Shown: positions 54,814 through 63,091 of the stretch, one piece after another
Position numbering within the stretch: the first letter of the stretch is position 1
Layout of the letters: every line of letters starts with the position of its first letter
Source of the DNA: Bacteroidota bacterium
GTDB lineage: Bacteria > Bacteroidota > Bacteroidia > Chitinophagales > Chitinophagaceae
Assembly: GCA_018266775.1 (NCBI GenBank)
Contig: JAFDZS010000015.1
Location: 62,001-126,000 of the forward strand
DNA length: 64,000 nucleotides
Reading direction: 5' to 3'
Position numbers and translations under genes: made by a program
Notes under the pieces: generated by a model
Database searches by the model: none
The model's input: the letters and a program-made list of their open reading frames with translations, nothing else
What the model was told of the DNA's origin: nothing

Positions 54814-55272
54814 TCAATGCCAGATATTTTGAATATCTGCTGCTGTAAACTTTTCAGGAAAGTATTGATTGAGTAATCCGCAAACCATAGCTTCTACTTC
54901 AGTTTTATATTCTGTACTGTTTAACTCCGGATGCGTTTCCAATATTTTCTCAATTGCAAAACAAACTTCCTCTTTCGGGGCTTGTGGCTTTATTTCACTG
55001 AGATAAGCATTTACTTCATCCCAAAATGGTTGTAGTTTACCATTTATTTCCCCAAGCGGTTCTTTTGGTAAAAAATCTGAATGATTACTTGCTGTAAATT
55101 GTTTTTTTATTTCAGCCAAAGGAATTTGTGTACCTTTTTCTTCTATTCTTTTTATTCCAATCAGAGAAAGTAGTTCCCATCGAAAATATTTTAATGCAAC
55201 ATACCCGTAATAACAAATTAAAACCAGAACCATCCCTGTGATGTATTGACTCCATGATATTGATTGTAACAT
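54814..55272 (-). CDS. Membrane-anchored protein at the head of the upper tra operon, unknown function
   Basis: The 152-residue product has one N-terminal membrane helix (YITGMVLVLICYYGYVALKYF) and a cytoplasmic helical domain with EEVCFAIEKILETHPEL and VCGLLNQYFPEKFTAADIQ. I do not recognise a family. It lies in the position where some Bacteroidota systems carry traB-D-like small genes. The shared tra element is 56 bases upstream of its start. The terminator after it separates it from traE. Confidence 0.65.
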   Translation of the reverse strand: MLQSISWSQYITGMVLVLICYYGYVALKYFRWELLSLIGIKRIEEKGTQIPLAEIKKQFTASNHSDFLPKEPLGEINGKLQPFWDEVNAYLSEIKPQAPKEEVCFAIEKILETHPELNSTEYKTEVEAMVCGLLNQYFPEKFTAADIQNIWH

Positions 55273-55327
55273 AATACGGTTAATCTTTAGTTATGAATTT
55301 GTACCATTAACAGGAATACAAAAACAT

Positions 55328-55369
55328 TTCCAAAAACTGCGAATTTGAGATAGGTACAGTAGGACTACC
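55328..55369 (-). promoter_or_regulatory. Shared tra-operon element, copy 3
   Basis: On the minus strand the block opens GTAGTCCTACTGTACC, then CAAATTCGC, and ends TTTTTGGAAATG. The order and spacing of the sub-blocks match copies 1 and 2. It lies between the XRE regulator and the 152-residue gene, so the regulator (or another one) could bind here. Confidence 0.6.
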
Positions 55370-55398
55370 TGAAGGAAGAAAACGGCCTGAAAGCGGAA

Positions 55399-55632
55399 TC
55401 AATCATATTCCGTCATGAGCAGTTCGGATGGAGAAATTTCCAAAGCTTTTGCTAATTGTAAAATTGTAGTAAAGGTTATGTTTATTTGGCCCTTTTCAAT
55501 TTTAGAAATCTTGCTGTTATCAATATCACAAGCATACGACAGTTCCCGGAGACTTAAATTTTTCGCCTCCCTGAGCTTTTTAATATTTGCACCCAGCTTT
55601 TTTAAATTGCCTTTGTCGCTTTGCCGAATCAT
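55399..55632 (-). CDS. XRE-family helix-turn-helix regulator
   Basis: The product of about 77 residues has the classic XRE motif: GANIKKLREAKNLSLRELSY, then DIDNSKISKIEKG, then TTILQLAKALEISPSELL. It should be a DNA-binding repressor or activator of the element. A TTG at 55641 is also in frame; the ATG at 55632 is chosen. A palindrome lies 45 bases upstream, between this gene and a divergently read miniprotein, and is the best candidate for its own operator. Confidence 0.9.
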   Translation of the reverse strand: MIRQSDKGNLKKLGANIKKLREAKNLSLRELSYACDIDNSKISKIEKGQINITFTTILQLAKALEISPSELLMTEYD

Positions 55633-55676
55633 GTTAAACAATGAGTTGGCAATTTGACCTAATCAGGCATAATAAT

Positions 55677-55696
55677 TGCGGTCTAATAAGACCGCA
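55677..55696. promoter_or_regulatory. Palindromic operator candidate between XRE and the miniprotein
   Basis: The 8-bp arms TGCGGTCT and AGACCGCA are perfectly complementary around AATA. The site lies between divergent starts at 55632 and 55724, suitable for control of both. No T-run follows, so it is unlikely to be a terminator. Confidence 0.6.
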
Positions 55697-55723
55697 GTTG
55701 ATAATTACCTATAAGTTTTAGCA

Positions 55724-55942
55724 ATGAATGAAGAATTATTTATGACTACTCCTCTTTCAAATAATCCTTTTACCCCAGGATTTCAAGAAATGTGTGAGTA
55801 CCGTTGTTTTAAGAATATTGGTCAAATACTAAATTGGCCGGTAAGTCACTTGTTAAAATTAGATGGTTTTACATACCACTATTATCAGGAACTGTGGAAG
55901 TATCTTGATAAGAATAATCTTGTGAGTCTATTGAAATATTGA
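55724..55942 (+). CDS. 72-residue protein with an RNA polymerase alpha-CTD-like fold
   Basis: The product MNEELFMTTPLSNNPFTPGF continues with a stretch whose order of residues resembles the C-terminal domain of RNA polymerase alpha: a CF-KNIGQILNWP helix, then VSHLLKLDGFTYHYYQELWKYL and DKNNLVSLL. In alpha the matching part reads DLLxIxxFGxKSLxEVxxxLxxxGL. That is a helix-hairpin-helix fold. The gene is divergent from the XRE regulator and shares its palindrome. The function is not known; transcription control is an inference. Confidence 0.55.
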   Translation: MNEELFMTTPLSNNPFTPGFQEMCEYRCFKNIGQILNWPVSHLLKLDGFTYHYYQELWKYLDKNNLVSLLKY

Positions 55943-55976
55943 TTTGATTCTTCGATGTGCCAGGCCATGTGGTGTT

Positions 55977-57182
55977 TTACAATTTGCTCAAAATATGAAT
56001 CCATTTATGGAGCATATCCTTCATCACATCAATTGTAGCTTTGTCTGGCGCATGATACTTTGTTTCTAAACTGCCAAATGAAATTTCTTCCCGTTGCAAT
56101 GTGGTGAAAGTTTTGGCAACAGTACGCAACATCGGCGCCACGGTGCGGTTGATAATAATTTTATCAACCACTAAAAGCCGGATGAGCAAGCCTAACTTGG
56201 CTACAGACAAGGTTGTGTTGATTTTGTTTTCCGGCTCAGTTACGGCTGAATTTGCTGCCTGCGTAAAATGACCTGCCTCACAGTATTTTATTTCTTCTGT
56301 AATCCAGGTACTCACCTGTTCTTTTAGCGCAGGCATATTCTCATCGAAGTAATAGTTTACCCGTACCGGTAATTGATTTATACTTTTAAATTCGGAACGA
56401 AGCATTAATACTTTCTCAGATTTGGATGAAATAGCTGATACCATATTAACCAACCTGTCAAACTCATATATAACGAACGCCGAAGAATTAAAGTTATAGT
56501 AGTACAATAGCTTTCTAATACTGTCGGTTGCAGGATTCACTTCTTTTGAAAGTTCCCGTAGTAATTCCTTTTTATAAAAATGCAGGCGATAACTAACCGG
56601 CATGTCATTACTTTCAAACGAGCCAGAAAAATGACTGAGCAGTGTTTCCGTAAGTAATGGCTCCACCAGTTCTGATTGTGAAAAGTTTAGCTGGATGGCT
56701 TCAGATAAGGTATTAATTTCTTTTTTGTAAAAAGATATTAGTACATCCGGCACTCTTTCATTTCTATCAAAATAAGTTCCAAAGTATTCCTGTATAAAAT
56801 GAAATGCCTTTAACAACTCCTGTGTTAACAAACCGGGTTGTTTATCGTTTATAGAAACTGAGGAGCGGACTAAAGAAACCTTGTCTAATAATTTTGTCAG
56901 CATTAATTGCACCATCCGGATGAATTCTTCTTTATCTTTTGCATGGTGCCTGCCAATCATTTCATCTAAAATCAATCGCTGCAGATTTTCTGCGGTATTA
57001 CTCCACTTATTCAATAGCTCAACAAAAATGCCGGTATTCGGCATAACAGTATTGCTATCCGCATCAGCAAAACTGCCTGCAAGTGATAAATTCCATTGAT
57101 GAAGTATTTCCGTGGCAGATGTCAACTCCATTTTCTCTGTTGCTTCTGTAACAGAAGCAATGCCGTTCTCTCTTTTTGACAT
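55977..57182 (-). CDS. Unknown 401-residue regulatory-region protein, weakly RteC-like C-terminus
   Basis: The product is helical, with a region of paired LHFYKKELLREL and ISFYKKEINTLSEAI segments. Its C-terminus (LSVAKLGLLIRLLVVDKII and FGSLETKYHAP) resembles in layout the end of RteC-type regulators of Bacteroides conjugative transposons. The resemblance is by eye only and weak. It has no membrane segment or catalytic motif. A 23-bp palindrome lies 8 bases before its start, suggesting autoregulation. Confidence 0.5.
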   Translation of the reverse strand: MSKRENGIASVTEATEKMELTSATEILHQWNLSLAGSFADADSNTVMPNTGIFVELLNKWSNTAENLQRLILDEMIGRHHAKDKEEFIRMVQLMLTKLLDKVSLVRSSVSINDKQPGLLTQELLKAFHFIQEYFGTYFDRNERVPDVLISFYKKEINTLSEAIQLNFSQSELVEPLLTETLLSHFSGSFESNDMPVSYRLHFYKKELLRELSKEVNPATDSIRKLLYYYNFNSSAFVIYEFDRLVNMVSAISSKSEKVLMLRSEFKSINQLPVRVNYYFDENMPALKEQVSTWITEEIKYCEAGHFTQAANSAVTEPENKINTTLSVAKLGLLIRLLVVDKIIINRTVAPMLRTVAKTFTTLQREEISFGSLETKYHAPDKATIDVMKDMLHKWIHILSKL

Positions 57183-57190
57183 GATGTTTA

Positions 57191-57213
57191 ATTTGGTATT
57201 ACGAATACCAAAT
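57191..57213. promoter_or_regulatory. 23-bp palindrome immediately upstream of the 401-residue gene
   Basis: The arms ATTTGGTATT (57191-57200) and AATACCAAAT (57204-57213) are perfect inverted repeats around ACG. The site is 8 bases upstream of the ATG at 57182, overlapping the likely ribosome-binding region. It may be an operator for a dimeric regulator, possibly the gene's own product. Confidence 0.6.
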
Positions 57214-57307
57214 AATTATCAAATAGCAAGCCTTTTGCTGTACGCAAAACTTACTATTTCCCTGCGTAAAATTGACTATTTTATGCCATTTCATCCAGCT
57301 ACGCATT

Positions 57308-58288
57308 TCATACCATATCCAGTTTTCTGCTGAGTTCTAAGCGATTAGAAACCTGTGCCTTTTCAAAGATATTCTGCACATGTTTGGCCACGGTTCTTTC
57401 AGCTATAAATAGCATTTCGCCAATTTGCTTATGGGAGTAACCTTTATATACCAGTATTGCAATTTCAATTTCACGGGTTGTAAAGCTGTAGAGTTTACAA
57501 TTTTGTGCCAACCGTTCTTCCCTGCTTATTCTTTCCAGTTCCTGCGTTCTTTTGCTCACCTCTTCCTGTAATTGCTCATTCCATCTTAGCAGTTGTTCTT
57601 CCGATTCAATTAACCGCTGATGTTCTGCTTTTACCAGTGTAATATGTTGTTTTAACTGTAATGCAAGCAACAATAAAAAACCAGCATTTGTAGTAGTTGC
57701 TTCAACGGCCTGCCCGAAATTAAAATAGTCAATTATGGGCAACCCTACCCATGGTGTAAGGCTCAGGAAGAGAACTGCAACTTCTTCTTTTGCGGCCTTT
57801 GTTTTAAAGTTATTTTGATACTTAAACTTTACGGCGATGGCTAAAGTAATAATAACCCATACAGCGTAAAGTACAGGAATAATAAGCAGATTTTTTGCCA
57901 CATCCAGGTTGCCTGAAACAACAAAAAGTAAAACAAAAATCAGGTAGGGAACTACAAGGAAAAATATAACACCCCTGTATGCATGAAACCTCATTTTCTC
58001 CAAATAAAAAGCATGGTAAACGTAATATGGAAAATAGCAAGGAGTCATAAAACCGGTGAAGTATGCGATAGATTCCTGCAAATAAAATGACCCTGGAAGA
58101 CTATCATCAGGAAGCAAACCACCCGTAATGTTATAGAGCAATAATACAGCAATAAGAATAATATTTAGCCATGTATTTCTGTCATCGGGCCTGGCAAGGC
58201 GGTCAATAACAAGGTATAAAAGGATAACTATTTCTATGCAAATAAATAGAAATGTAATAACATGCATCTGTGTGCCGGGCAATAACAT
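57308..58288 (-). CDS. Membrane-bound LuxR-type transcriptional regulator
   Basis: The 326-residue product has seven hydrophobic segments in the first 220 residues, then a coiled coil (HQRLIESEEQLLRWNEQLQEE) and a C-terminal LuxR helix-turn-helix. That domain reads FTTREIEIAILVYKGYSHKQ then RTVAKHVQNIFEKAQVSNRLEL. This layout is a membrane sensor fused to a DNA-binding domain. It starts 4 bases after the acetyltransferase stop, so the two are cotranscribed. The stimulus is unknown. Confidence 0.87.
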   Translation of the reverse strand: MLLPGTQMHVITFLFICIEIVILLYLVIDRLARPDDRNTWLNIILIAVLLLYNITGGLLPDDSLPGSFYLQESIAYFTGFMTPCYFPYYVYHAFYLEKMRFHAYRGVIFFLVVPYLIFVLLFVVSGNLDVAKNLLIIPVLYAVWVIITLAIAVKFKYQNNFKTKAAKEEVAVLFLSLTPWVGLPIIDYFNFGQAVEATTTNAGFLLLLALQLKQHITLVKAEHQRLIESEEQLLRWNEQLQEEVSKRTQELERISREERLAQNCKLYSFTTREIEIAILVYKGYSHKQIGEMLFIAERTVAKHVQNIFEKAQVSNRLELSRKLDMV

Positions 58289-58292
58289 AACT

Positions 58293-58865
58293 CTATCTTT
58301 CCCATTTCATACAAAAAAGCCGGTAACCAAAATTAAGTTCCTTATAAATTCTAAAGCCATATCTCTCATACCAGGGAATATTTTTAAGAGTAGAGGTCTC
58401 AAGACAAATGGCTCTGTTTTCCGATGAACCTTTTTGAATAATTTCTCCTAGTAAATGGCTACCCACGCCCTGTCCCTGCTGTGACGATTCAACACCTATA
58501 AACCATAAATAGTAAATATTTTTTCCTGGATGTACGTTACTGATAGCCGATTCACGGCTAATTGCTCTTTTTATATTTGAAAAACCTGCAACACAAACAA
58601 CAAGTTTCAGGTCGAGTAAAATTGACCTTAATGTCGTTTTTTTTCTATCTGGCCTAAGAATCAGAGCACAACCTTTTCTGTCATCTGATAAAAAAACATC
58701 ACCGTATAAATAACATATATCAAAAGAATATTTCATCAAGCTTTTTATTCGCTTCACTTTTTTTTTATCCTGTTTAACTATGTAATTGACACTTTTATTA
58801 TCAATAAAAGAATGTGTCAGAATATCTGTCACCAATTCCCTATCATTTAAAACTGCCTTTACCAT
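58293..58865 (-). CDS. GNAT-family N-acetyltransferase
   Basis: The product of 190 residues has the acetyl-CoA-binding segment LWFIGVESSQQGQGVGSHLLGEII, with the Q-x-x-G-x-G loop, and the end CLETSTLKNIPWYERYGFRIYKEL typical of GNAT enzymes. The frame also opens at a TTG (58901); the ATG at 58865 is chosen as the start. It is cotranscribed with the LuxR-type gene. The acceptor molecule is not evident; modification of an antibiotic, amino acid or protein is possible. Confidence 0.85.
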   Translation of the reverse strand: MVKAVLNDRELVTDILTHSFIDNKSVNYIVKQDKKKVKRIKSLMKYSFDICYLYGDVFLSDDRKGCALILRPDRKKTTLRSILLDLKLVVCVAGFSNIKRAISRESAISNVHPGKNIYYLWFIGVESSQQGQGVGSHLLGEIIQKGSSENRAICLETSTLKNIPWYERYGFRIYKELNFGYRLFCMKWER

Positions 58866-59034
58866 GGCGCAAGTGGTTGTGTATAAATATTTTAGACTCA
58901 AATTTTATACCGCTTTTTCTTCACATAATAGTCGTTTTGCTTGTTGAAACCCTTTGAAAATTTTCTTAATGTAGTCCCGAATGATTTGAATTTCATTGGT
59001 TTCTAGTATCTGCTTCCGAGGCCATGGAAATAAA

Positions 59035-59054
59035 TTCAGAATTCGTTCAGAATT
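59035..59054 (+). promoter_or_regulatory. Tandem TTCAGAATT repeats before the OmpR-type regulator
   Basis: TTCAGAATT occurs at 59035-59043 and again at 59046-59054, with an 11-base period, one helical turn. The pair lies 30 bases upstream of the response-regulator ATG. OmpR-family regulators often bind such direct repeats, so this may be an autoregulatory site. Confidence 0.5.
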
Positions 59055-59083
59055 GTAATTTTATTTTATGAAAACCGATTCTG

Positions 59084-59758
59084 ATGAAATTATTAGTTGT
59101 GGAAGATGAAAAGGAACTAAGTAAGAGCATAGCAACCTACCTGAAGCAGGAAAACTATTTGTGCGAAATAGCACCGGATTTTAAAACAGCAATAGATAAA
59201 ACGGAGTCATTCGATTACGATTGTATATTACTTGATATTAGCTTGCCAGATGGCAATGGTTTAAATGTTTTAAAAGAACTTAAGGCAAATAATAAGACCG
59301 ATGGTGTTATTATCATTTCTGCTAAGAATTCTATTGATGACAGAATTGCCGGGTTAAACCTTGGAGCCGACGACTATTTGGCCAAACCATTTCATTTGTC
59401 TGAATTAAGTGCAAGGATTTCTGCCGTGATACGCAGACGCCGTTTTGATGGTAATAAGATTATAGTTTTAAATGAAATAACAATTGATACTGTCGCCAAA
59501 ATGGTCGCAATACATCATGTAGGTCTTGATTTAACCCGCAAGGAATACGACTTATTCCTGTACCTTGTTTCAAATAAAAACAGGGTCATTTCTAAAAATG
59601 CTATTGCTGAAAGTATATCCGGAGAAGGCGCTGATTTATATGATAATTATGATTTTATTTATGCCCATATGAAAAATCTGAAAAAGAAACTAACGGCGGC
59701 AGGCTGCGAAGATTATATTAAGTCAATTTACGGAATGGGATATAAGTTTACAATCTGA
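59084..59758 (+). CDS. OmpR/PhoB-family response regulator
   Basis: The 224-residue product has a receiver domain with Asp51 in DCILLDISLPDG as phosphoacceptor, the conserved lysine in YLAKPFHLSEL near residue 102, and a C-terminal winged helix. The latter reads LTRKEYDLFLYLVSNKNRVISK and YIKSIYGMGYKF. It is directly overlapped by the kinase gene (TGATG). It probably responds to an envelope signal. The target genes may include its own operon. Confidence 0.93.
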   Translation: MKLLVVEDEKELSKSIATYLKQENYLCEIAPDFKTAIDKTESFDYDCILLDISLPDGNGLNVLKELKANNKTDGVIIISAKNSIDDRIAGLNLGADDYLAKPFHLSELSARISAVIRRRRFDGNKIIVLNEITIDTVAKMVAIHHVGLDLTRKEYDLFLYLVSNKNRVISKNAIAESISGEGADLYDNYDFIYAHMKNLKKKLTAAGCEDYIKSIYGMGYKFTI

Positions 59759-61029
59759 TGAAACTTTTGCAAAAAACAATCCGAAGTTATTTTATATACT
59801 CAGTGGTTATTTTACTGGTGGCAATACCTGTTTTTTATTTTGTGATTCAGGGTATAGTAAGAGAAGATATTGATGAGAATTTGCTGAATAAAAAGGAACT
59901 GTTTAAGCCTAAAATAAAGGAGGCGCTCCTAAACAATACAGTTGACCAGCTAAAGTTTTTTGACAATGATATTTCTGTATCAGCATCCTCATCGGTAAGG
60001 GAGTTTGATACGCTTACAACGGTTGAAATTTTTGACACTATTGCAAAAGAGTTGGTGCCTTACAGGTTGCTGACTTCTCATTTTGCTATTGACGGAAAAC
60101 TTTATGTATTAAGGATAAAAATTTCGCTGGTTGACAATGACGACCTTATTGAAAGCATTGTAAAAGTGCAGGTGATTTTATTGATTTTGTTACTGACCGG
60201 GCTGTTTGTCATTAACCGGAATTTATCAAAAAAAGTATGGATGCCGTTTTATATAACTCTTCAAAAATTGCGCAATTACAAAGTAGAGAAGCATGAACCA
60301 TTGTCGTTATCAAAATCCTCTATTACAGAGTTTAATGACCTTAATGCTTCACTTCAGGAGTTAACAGACCGTACTCACAAATCTTACCTTAACCAGAAAG
60401 AATTTACCGAGAACGCAGCACATGAAATGCAGACACCTGTAGCTGTACTGCAAGGCAAACTGGAACTGCTAATGCAGACAGTACCAATTACAGAACAGCA
60501 GGCGCAGCTGATAGGGGAACTTTACGACGCAGGTAACCGAATGGCAAAGCTGAATAAAAGCCTGGTGTTACTCACCAGCATCGAAAACAGCCAGTTTGCT
60601 GAGAAAGAGACGGTATCAGTGAAACACTGTGTTGAAAAATTCATACTCCTTTATCAGGCACAGATAAAAGAAAAACAGGTTGTTATTGAAAGCAAAATGG
60701 ATGAAGATGTAGTGCTGTGTGCAAATAATGCATTGATTGAAATTTTAATCAGCAATTTAATCGGAAATGCTATCCGGCATAATTATATCGGTGGCCACAT
60801 AATTATACAACTGTATAAAGATAGTTTGCGTATTCAAAATACAGGCAGACTAACAGCATTAAACGAAGACAAGATATTTCAGCGCTTTCACAAGGAGAGC
60901 GCTGATGCTAACAGTACCGGCCTTGGGCTTGAAATGGTAAAAAAAGTTTGTAATATTAATCATTACACTATTTCATATTGGTTTACGGATAATATGCATG
61001 GGTTTACTATAAATTTTAACAATGCCTAA
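59758..61029 (+). CDS. Two-component sensor histidine kinase
   Basis: The 423-residue product has two membrane helices (about residues 12-32 and 138-156) around a periplasmic region of about 105 residues. The histidine phosphotransfer site follows, HEMQTPVAVLQGKLEL, with His222, and an ATPase domain (LIEILISNLIGNAIRHN, STGLGLEMVKKVC). The glutamine in HEMQTP, where most have HELRTP, is a minor change. It overlaps the regulator by 1 base. The periplasmic sensor region shows no recognised fold. Confidence 0.92.
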   Translation: MKLLQKTIRSYFIYSVVILLVAIPVFYFVIQGIVREDIDENLLNKKELFKPKIKEALLNNTVDQLKFFDNDISVSASSSVREFDTLTTVEIFDTIAKELVPYRLLTSHFAIDGKLYVLRIKISLVDNDDLIESIVKVQVILLILLLTGLFVINRNLSKKVWMPFYITLQKLRNYKVEKHEPLSLSKSSITEFNDLNASLQELTDRTHKSYLNQKEFTENAAHEMQTPVAVLQGKLELLMQTVPITEQQAQLIGELYDAGNRMAKLNKSLVLLTSIENSQFAEKETVSVKHCVEKFILLYQAQIKEKQVVIESKMDEDVVLCANNALIEILISNLIGNAIRHNYIGGHIIIQLYKDSLRIQNTGRLTALNEDKIFQRFHKESADANSTGLGLEMVKKVCNINHYTISYWFTDNMHGFTINFNNA

Positions 61030-61057
61030 GAATTAAAATATATCCGATAAGTACTGA

Positions 61058-61123
61058 TTAATTATTCTTAACAACCCGGCAAACATATATCCATAGTTGT
61101 GTTGCAAGGTCCTCTATGTGCTT
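61058..61123 (-). pseudogene. Remnant of a second ACP-like gene 3' end
   Basis: Reading the minus strand, the last 21 codons spell KHIEDLATQLWIYVCRVVKN plus a final N before TAA. Aligned with the C-terminus of the ACP-like protein, 16 of 19 residues from IEDL onward match. Most nucleotide differences are at third codon positions, which shows that both were once under selection as protein. An in-frame TGA precedes the fragment. It lies between the histidine kinase and the serine hydrolase and is in the same orientation as the intact gene at 62764-63090. Confidence 0.8.
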
Positions 61124-61230
61124 TCACAAATAGGGCTTATCTTAGTAGTATTGGCGTATGTTTAATAGCAAAAGTTGCCGCAATATACTAGTTGTGTGTT
61201 ATACCATTGGACACTCGATAAAATTCAAGA

Positions 61231-62616
61231 ATGATTAAATCACTTTACTTATTCATTATTTCTCTTTTGTTGCTGACAAATTCCTATGGACAAAGTAAGC
61301 AAGCCAAAAAACTATCAAAAAATCTTGATGAACTAATTCCTAAACGGTTGACCGAGATTGCACCCGGCTGTGTAGTCATGATTGTAAAAGATGATAAAGT
61401 TGTTTACAAGAAAGCATTTGGGTTGGCTAACACAGAACTCAACATTCCTATGCAACCAAATATGCTTTTTAGGACAGGCTCGATGGGGAAACAATATACC
61501 GCTATTGCGGTTTTGCAATTAGTAGAGCAAGGTAAAATTGGTTTGCAGGACAGCGTTCAAAAATATATCAAAGACTTTCCGGCAAAAGGCTATACAATTA
61601 CTATTGAAAACTTATTGACCAATACTTCGGGGATTAAAGACTATTTATCGGAAATTTCCAATCCTTCCAAACAAAAAGAAACCTACACACCAAAAGACGG
61701 AGTTGATTATATAAAAGACGAGCCACTTAATTTCAAACCCGGCAGTGAATATCGTTATAGTAACTCTAACTATTATTTATTGGGATACATTATTGAAACA
61801 GTTACAGGCAAGACGTTTGAAAGCTATTTAAAGGAAAATGTTTTAGACAAAGCAGATTTGAAAAATACTTTTTATATCCATTCTGAAAATAATATTCCTA
61901 ATATGCCTCAAGGCTATTCAAAGTTTGACGGCAAAATTGAAAAAGCAACATTACAAGAAGTAACGATACTGTATTCGGCAGGAGCATTAATTAGTAATGC
62001 AGATGATATTTACAAATGGCATCAGGCACTATATAACCAGCAATTAGTAAAAAAGGAAACATTAGATAAAGCAACTACACCTTTTCAATTTCCTGACAAT
62101 ACTTTTTCTGAATACGGATATGGTTGGTTTATAAAAAATATTGATGGGAGCAAGACAATTGAGCATAGTGGTTCAACAGATGGATTTCAGTCAGACGAAA
62201 TTTATTTGCCAAACGAAGGCGTTTTTATTGTTACATTGTTTAATTGTTACGAAGCAGATATGGATTGGCAGTTGTTGACTAATGACATTGCACGGCTTGC
62301 TATTGGAAAAACTATAAACAACACTTTCAACGTAAAAGATACTATTTTAAAATCTTACGTTGGCACTTATGAAGTGACTTTAAACAATGTCAATCATAAA
62401 CTGATTGTAACCTTCACTGACGGAAGGCTATTCATTGAAGCTTTTAATCCAGACGACAGATTACCTAAAGTCCTTTTGTATGCTAAAAGCGAAAGTGAAT
62501 TTTATATGAAAGAAGCACCATTGAGGTTTGAATTTGTAAAAGACACTAACAACGTTTTTAAAATCGTCACTTATAACAATCGTGGTAAAGACGCTGAATG
62601 GACAAAGACACAATAA
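61231..62616 (+). CDS. Class C beta-lactamase-family serine hydrolase
   Basis: The 461-residue product is exported (LYLFIISLLLLTNSYGQ). It has the serine hydrolase core SMGK (Ser84, Lys87), YSN near residue 175 and HSG near residue 312, the three motifs of the class C beta-lactamase/DD-peptidase fold. The C-terminal 100 residues form a lipocalin-like extension as in DUF3471 proteins. It may be a peptidase or esterase; beta-lactamase action is not implied. It is bracketed by the two copies of the ACP-like 3' end. Confidence 0.87.
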   Translation: MIKSLYLFIISLLLLTNSYGQSKQAKKLSKNLDELIPKRLTEIAPGCVVMIVKDDKVVYKKAFGLANTELNIPMQPNMLFRTGSMGKQYTAIAVLQLVEQGKIGLQDSVQKYIKDFPAKGYTITIENLLTNTSGIKDYLSEISNPSKQKETYTPKDGVDYIKDEPLNFKPGSEYRYSNSNYYLLGYIIETVTGKTFESYLKENVLDKADLKNTFYIHSENNIPNMPQGYSKFDGKIEKATLQEVTILYSAGALISNADDIYKWHQALYNQQLVKKETLDKATTPFQFPDNTFSEYGYGWFIKNIDGSKTIEHSGSTDGFQSDEIYLPNEGVFIVTLFNCYEADMDWQLLTNDIARLAIGKTINNTFNVKDTILKSYVGTYEVTLNNVNHKLIVTFTDGRLFIEAFNPDDRLPKVLLYAKSESEFYMKEAPLRFEFVKDTNNVFKIVTYNNRGKDAEWTKTQ

Positions 62617-62763
62617 GAAAAGGCATAAAAATACAATGTGGGTTTATGTTTATGAAATACTATTTTTCCCGTTTTGGTGAATATCCTTCTTCTCAGGGAT
62701 ATTGTATTTAGTCAAGGACATCCTTGCTTAATTTTCCAAACACATTAGTTTCAGCAGGATAAC

Positions 62764-63090
62764 CTAATTGCATTTTACCACCCTGCACATATACTTCCAT
62801 AATTGTGTTGCCAGATCTTCTATTGTTGAATGTTTTTCTAACCTCAGTAAAATAGTGTAAGGGATTTTGATGATCAGCTGCTTTGCTACTGCCGAGATTA
62901 TTTCGGTTATTTCTCCCATTGTAAAACGCAGGTCGGCAAACAACCTGTTGCTGGGTAAAATGCTATCCGTAACCGGAGCAGATTTTAATTTACATTCCTC
63001 TAATACCAACCGGCAAACAACATCCCTACCGGTAATATATTCCATAATATCCGGTGTAAATAGCGGCATAATAAATTGTATATGTTTCAT
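62764..63090 (-). CDS. ACP-like protein lacking the phosphopantetheine serine
   Basis: The 108-residue product resembles an acyl carrier protein in the order ILPSNRLFADLRFTMGEITE, then AKQLIIKIPY and HSTIEDLATQLWKYM. In true ACPs the DSL motif carries the prosthetic serine; here it reads TMG, so the carrier cannot be charged in the usual way. The ATG at 63090 lies 1 base after the stop of the desaturase gene, so the two are coupled. The diverged remnant at 61058 shows mainly synonymous changes, confirming this frame is coding. It may be a structural partner. Confidence 0.7.
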   Translation of the reverse strand: MKHIQFIMPLFTPDIMEYITGRDVVCRLVLEECKLKSAPVTDSILPSNRLFADLRFTMGEITEIISAVAKQLIIKIPYTILLRLEKHSTIEDLATQLWKYMCRVVKCN

Positions 63091-63091
63091 T

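Noticed and set aside
62708..62800. Open frame MEVYVQGGKMQLGYPAE... overlapping the ACP-like 3' end
   Set aside because: It looks protein-like, but in the diverged copy at 61058 this frame is broken while the ACP-like frame is kept with synonymous changes, so it is not the coding frame.
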